A stretch of DNA of 60,000 nt, from NCBI GenBank assembly GCA_950295325.1, contig OX485805.1, forward strand, positions 23,177,501 through 23,237,500. Direction: 5' to 3'. Shown in pieces: positions 59,351 to 60,000 of this stretch. Below the pieces are notes generated by a model. That model searched no databases. It was not told where the DNA came from and was given only the letters and a program-made list of their open reading frames with translations. Source of the DNA: Polytrichum commune. Its lineage: Eukaryota; Streptophyta; Polytrichopsida; Polytrichales; Polytrichaceae. The position numbers and the translations under genes are program-made. Position 1 is the stretch's first letter, and every line of letters begins with the position of its first letter.

Positions 59351-60000
59351 GCTCTCAATCTCGTGTGTGGAGTGGTCCTTCAGGCATGTTCACATGTTGT
59401 ACACCAAACACAAAACACAACTTAAGGGTGCTAAATTGGGAAATCTTATTTTAGAGGAAGGTAGTAGTAAAAAAAGGGATGATCTTCATAAACTTGCTCA
59501 AGCCAATTGTAGTTTTTTCGCATTAAAGATGGTGGTAAACTATTTAAAGTGTAAGGAAAAAAATTAGACGATGGGGCCCGCCTTTTTTTCGGTAGTTAGA
59601 CATTCTTAGATGAAAGAATGGTATTTCAAGATTGGTGATGATATTGCACGTCACCACCTCCCACCTGTCCTACACATTCAATGAAGGTTATCACTGCAAA
59701 GCTTCAAAAAAAAAAGTAGAGGGCATAGTATGACACTTATGCAAATTTTCAATTGCTACATAAATTTTTTATTCTACATGGTTGAAATTTTACGTAAACA
59801 CCAACATGTGAGAACACCCCATGAATCCACTATGCTTAAAAAGTTAAAGGAACAAGGGTAAGGACTTGGTCCATTAGAGCTTGCTAGGTGGGTTTGGTCA
59901 ACCACAAGCCATTTAAAGGCCAACATCCAAGGTCATGCCAAGTTAATGATTAAATGGCTACCGGTCTTCTAATCTTACCAATTTATAGGTCATATGCATG
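59351..60000. other. Intergenic to window end
   Basis: An 80-codon + frame ending at 59567 has no recognisable domain. No RNA gene was seen. Confidence 0.45.

Overview
This is nuclear DNA of a land plant. The pointers are a PPR protein ending in a DYW domain, a CYP71-clan P450, a plant-type Transportin-3/MOS14 importin gene, introns with plant-like borders, and a short run of plant telomere-type TTTAGGG repeats. The style of the PPR and P450 genes would fit a bryophyte or another seed-free plant, but the window alone does not settle the lineage. The DNA is AT-rich and most of it is old repeat sequence.

Layout. 1-3.5 kb: no recognisable gene. 3.8-10.5 kb (+): a complete four-exon cytochrome P450 (535 aa) whose second intron holds an LTR-like direct repeat pair and a long foldback. 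About 11.2-11.8 kb: a decayed copy of the first exon of that P450. 14.8-21.5 kb: two diverged copies of a long repeat on either side of a broken hAT-type transposase. 22.3-23.7 kb: two members of a MITE group that recurs near 50 and 57 kb. 24.25-37.3 kb (-): a complete 28-exon nuclear import receptor (994 aa by my exon model), with many repeats in its introns and one GC-AG intron. 40.2-41.1 kb: a 418-bp MITE and a 5S-rRNA-like fragment. 41.1-43.3 kb (+): an intact intronless PPR-DYW gene (727 aa), followed by degenerate partial copies of its own 3' end. 45.4-49.7 kb (-): a small eight-exon leucine-rich-repeat membrane protein without a kinase (248 aa), assembled here exon by exon. 50-60 kb: repeats only, including a 31-unit TC microsatellite, a long hairpin, a G-poor retroelement relic with an inactivated RNase H domain, and a MITE.

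The four intact genes look unrelated: oxidative metabolism at the ER, nuclear import of SR splicing factors, organellar RNA editing, and a cell-surface LRR protein. Nothing suggests an operon-like or clustered pathway. No clearly new biological system is visible. The points most worth checking are the LRR gene with mutually related introns, the serial 3'-end copies behind the PPR gene, the MITE group, and the 5S-like fragment. Exon borders were placed by hand from splice signals, reading phase and family resemblance; repeat limits are approximate and identities were judged by eye.
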